Below are positions 60,999 through 64,000 of a stretch of DNA of 64,000 nucleotides, piece by piece. The notes beneath the pieces are model-generated. The model did no database searches, was not told where the DNA came from, and saw only the letters and a program-made list of their open reading frames with translations. Location: NCBI RefSeq assembly GCF_901709675.1, contig NC_051108.1, forward strand, positions 5,304,631 to 5,368,630. The letters run 5' to 3'. The position numbers were made by a program, and so were the translations under genes. Position 1 is the first letter of the stretch. Each line of letters begins with the position of its first letter. This stretch comes from Syngnathus acus. Its lineage: Eukaryota > Chordata > Actinopteri > Syngnathiformes > Syngnathidae.

Positions 60999-61115
60999 AT
61001 CGTAATTTTTTTACTATAAGCCGCACCGGACTATAAGCCGCACAGGCTAAAACTCATGATTCCGCGTTCAAAATTTGCGAAAAAAGTCGGGACTTATAGT
61101 CCGAAATTTACGGTA
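60999..61115. mobile_element. Short palindromic MITE related to the CCGTATTTTCC family
   Basis: It begins ATCGTAATTTTTTTACTATA and ends TATAGTCCGAAATTTACGGT, with 'actataagccgcac' repeated inside. The length is about 117 bp. Its phrasing (ataagccgcac rather than ataaggcgcac) marks a separate subfamily. Confidence 0.7.
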
Positions 61116-61409
61116 TTTATTATTGTTGCGATTATTCCAAAGCACACTTTTTAATGGTCCAGTGATTGTGACATCACTTTCTGAAGCCTTCTAATGTCAT
61201 TGGTTAAATATCTATCAGCACTCAGCTTCACATTAAGCCTTAGCCATTTGACCTTAATTGTTTTACAGATAGATGACCTTTAAGAGAAGATGTTACTTTA
61301 TTATTCACCAGCTCAGATCAACGTTTTATGACGGTTTAACCTTGCAATGAATTATTTCCATTTCCACAATTTTTATAGGGAGACTTGGATGAAAAAAAAA
61401 ATGCAGTTA

Positions 61410-61716
61410 CCGTATTTTCCGCTCTATAGGGCGCACCTAAAAACCTCAAATTTTCTCAAAAGCCAACAGTGCGCCTTACAATCAGGTACGCCTTATATAT
61501 GGACCAATATTGAGCCACTACAGCAGGCGTGTCCAAAATCCGGCCCGCGGACCAAGTGTATATATCTTATATATAGACAAAGTTTTAAAATGGGCCATTC
61601 ATTGAAGGTGCGCCTTATAATCCGGTGCGCCTTATATATGGACAAAGTTTTAAAATGGGCCATTCATTGAAGGTGCGCTTTATAATCCGGTGCGCCTTAT
61701 AGTGCGGAAAATACGG
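61410..61716. mobile_element. CCGTATTTTCC-type MITE with a 65-bp tandem duplication
   Basis: The ends CCGTATTTTCCGCTCTATAG and CTTATAGTGCGGAAAATACGG are flanked by TA. A unit starting GACAAAGTTTTAAAATGGGC occurs at 61576 and 61641, 65 bp apart. Near 61533-61555 a scrap CGTGTCCAAAATCCGGCCCG resembles the end of another hAT family and may be a nested or captured fragment. Confidence 0.82.
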
Positions 61717-61977
61717 TAACCAATATTGAGGAATTGACTGTGGGGACTTGGAAGGTTTAATTGTGTTCTACATTTCTCCTCCACAATGACATTGAAAAAA
61801 TAGAATGTTCTGGCATTCTGGTGTCACACCAAACTCGACAATCTTCACAATGTGATGCTACAGCGTGAGTTCGAACTGGCTCCTATATTTACTCGCAAGT
61901 GTACTGGATATGGTGTTCAAGTGTAAAAAAATTAAATATAGGCTATGTCTGTACTGTGTAACTAGTTCTGTAATATT

Positions 61978-62233
61978 CAGAGGTGGGCACGTTATCAGTT
62001 TTTGCCGGACCATCCGTGACCTGGGCACACTTCCATCCTTGTCCTGGCCGAATTCCATGTTAGTGTGCCAAAATGGGCTGTCGGACGGACTGAGAGTTTA
62101 GTCGGCATTTGACCCAGATGTGGACTTTTACAGGGACGCAAACCTACTACTAGTCAGTCCGTCCTTTTTTGAAACTTTTTCGTCCCTCGTCCAGGATGGA
62201 CGGACAGACCCTGATACGGAATGCCCACCTCTG
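61978..62233. mobile_element. Small hAT-like element with perfect 8-bp target duplication
   Basis: The 256-bp element starts CAGAGGTGGGCA and ends TGCCCACCTCTG, flanked by GTAATATT at 61970-61977 and 62234-62241. It is non-coding and contains inverted GTCCGTCC/GGACGGAC words. It belongs to a different family from the TGTCAAAC elements. Confidence 0.88.
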
Positions 62234-63088
62234 GTAATATTATATGTCATGTTTAAAAATATTTACAACATTAGATGACCTCATGGTAAGAGAGTGCTGA
62301 TCAGACATTGCACATTTGAAGTACCGATATATTCATAGCCGTTCTCATTGATGCTACAAATATTCCCTGACTGTAACCTTGGTGTTGCACATTGGCCTTG
62401 GTTTATGACTCATGCACTTATTACGTACTCTCATCCTCTGGCAGCATATAGTGTATTTGTTGGCATGCTGGACTAGATAAAGAGGCAGGAGAGTGAAAGG
62501 GGGAGACCTTGTGACACGGCTGAGTGCAGATCTTTAAATATGTCCTCGTGTTCTGCTTTGAGCTCAGATTGATCATCTGCCGATACGTTCCTTTTTCGGG
62601 GGGCCTATAATTCAACCAAGTAGATGATGTACGGTAATTGCGAGCACAGAAGCTGCTCCACATGATCCGCCGTGCTCCTCAACCACTCCTCTTTATTATG
62701 CCCATCAACCCTTTCTACAGCGATTCTCTCATCACAGTATAATCCTGTCTTCTAATTGACCTCTGAGTGATCCCTCGTTATAGTAATATGCCTCATTATA
62801 TTGCATTATGCTCTGTTGTGTGTGAGTTTGTGTGTGTTCATATGTATGTAACCTGTCGACCGATGTGACTAATATATTCAGATAGTCTCATATACTGCAG
62901 GGTAGGTTAACTTTTTTGCTGGATAGTCACGTCGGAAGCGTTGCCTCATTAATATACATTTTAACAGAGCGGGAAAGAGAGACTGAATTAATGAACTAAC
63001 TGACTGACAGCATCTTGATTAAAAAAAAATATGCATTCGAGGGTCTAACTAACCATCGTCTAATATTTATTTAGAGGATATTTTTGAA

Positions 63089-63382
63089 CAGCGGTGTCAA
63101 ATTAATTTATGTCGTGGGCCGCATCGTGGTCATAGTTTCCTTCATAGGGCCATTATGACCGGGCTACTCAAATACTAGATAACTAGTTTTGAAATCAGAG
63201 ACTAGTAAAAACTGTTCAAATATTTGAAAAAGATGAATGGTAATAAAAATTGCTAGCAATGTCTCTATTTTTTTAAGAGTGAAGACGATTTGTAATTTTA
63301 GCATTGACACATTTGTCTTCGTGGGCCACATAGAATTATGTGGTGGGCCGTATCTGGCCCCCGGGCCTTGAGTTTGACACCT
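63089..63382 (-). mobile_element. hAT-like non-autonomous element
   Basis: The left end CAGCGGTGTCAAATTAATTT, the GGGCCGCATCGTGGTCATAG block, the ATGGTAATAAAAATTGCTAG interior and the right end TTGAGTTTGACACCTATG match the family in inverted orientation. No clear target duplication remains. Confidence 0.8.
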
Positions 63383-64000
63383 ATGAACTAAAAGCATACA
63401 ACAGTAGCAATGCTGGTTAACTTGTCTACAAACTCCCTATCGAAACACCTATTTTGTTTCTAAAGCTTGAAGTTTACATTCAGAAGCATATTTGCGCACT
63501 GTTATAAAAAAATATGGTTTGGGAAAGTTTTGTTTTTTTCCACGATGAGGCTTGGCTAAATGGATTCGGGCAATTGCATGCATCAATTCTTGCGAGTCCA
63601 TCTTCCCGGAAATGTGTTTAACATCTAAGGCAGAAAGAATTAATTGGATCACAGTGGGTTTTACATAATAGAGCAGTCAGTGTTTTGTAGGCTGAGTGGT
63701 GCTCTGAGCATGTGCAGTTCTTTATTTAGATGTAAACCACAATATCACCCTCAACAGCAGCATTTTAAATGGTGCTGTTTCAAAATGTCAAATTCTGATG
63801 ACTCGGGCAGTTGGAGACAAATGTAGCACAAGTGTGTTTCCATGTCGAAATTTGACGAGTTACTAACCACGGGGGTCATCATTTATTTTAGGTACCTTCA
63901 TGGTCTCTGACAGCAATACACTCCATTTAGCAATCAATCTTTTTGTGGAGGGGAGGGGTTGAAATCTGAGTCAGCTGTTTGTGCATAGATTCCCAGAGAA

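Overview
This is a vertebrate nuclear window, most likely from a ray-finned (teleost) fish. It is AT-rich, with small GT-AG exons in compact introns. It is full of short palindromic DNA transposons of types common in teleost genomes, and carries one young L2/CR1-like LINE. The species cannot be told from the sequence; a percomorph is a guess.

Six protein-coding genes can be built exon by exon with matching phases. From left to right: rpl7l1 (+, 7015-8852, 6 coding exons, 248 aa); slc5a6/SMVT (+, 13519-18806, 16 coding exons, 638 aa); tcf23 (-, 28039-25611, 4 exons, 198 aa, a bHLH factor whose exons are short and easily missed); ephx1 (-, 33226-30809, 8 coding exons, 454 aa); srp9 (-, 36199-35551, 3 exons, 86 aa); and the 5' end of enah/Mena (+, from 38004; exons 1-3 encode the whole EVH1 domain; the gene runs off the right edge). 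The genes do not form a pathway: ribosome-biogenesis-type L7 paralogue, vitamin transporter, transcription factor, microsomal detoxification enzyme, SRP subunit and actin regulator.

Gene order matches two human neighbourhoods as I remember them: TCF23-SLC5A6 tail to tail (2p23), and EPHX1-SRP9-ENAH with SRP9 and ENAH divergent (1q42). The join between the two blocks lies between about 28.1 and 30.4 kb.

Outside the exons the DNA is mostly repeats: a hAT-like family with TGTCAAAC/GTTTGACA ends (9 copies or fragments), a pogo/Tigger-like family starting TACAGTAATCCCTCG (5 copies), a family starting CCGTATTTTCCG (4 copies), single long inverted-repeat elements at 18.9-19.4 and 22.0-22.9 kb, a small hAT-like element at 61.98-62.23 kb, one 5'-truncated LINE at 49.1-51.0 kb and LINE scraps. 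enah intron 1 (21.1 kb) holds most of them. No RNA genes, CRISPR arrays, viruses or novel multi-gene systems were recognised.
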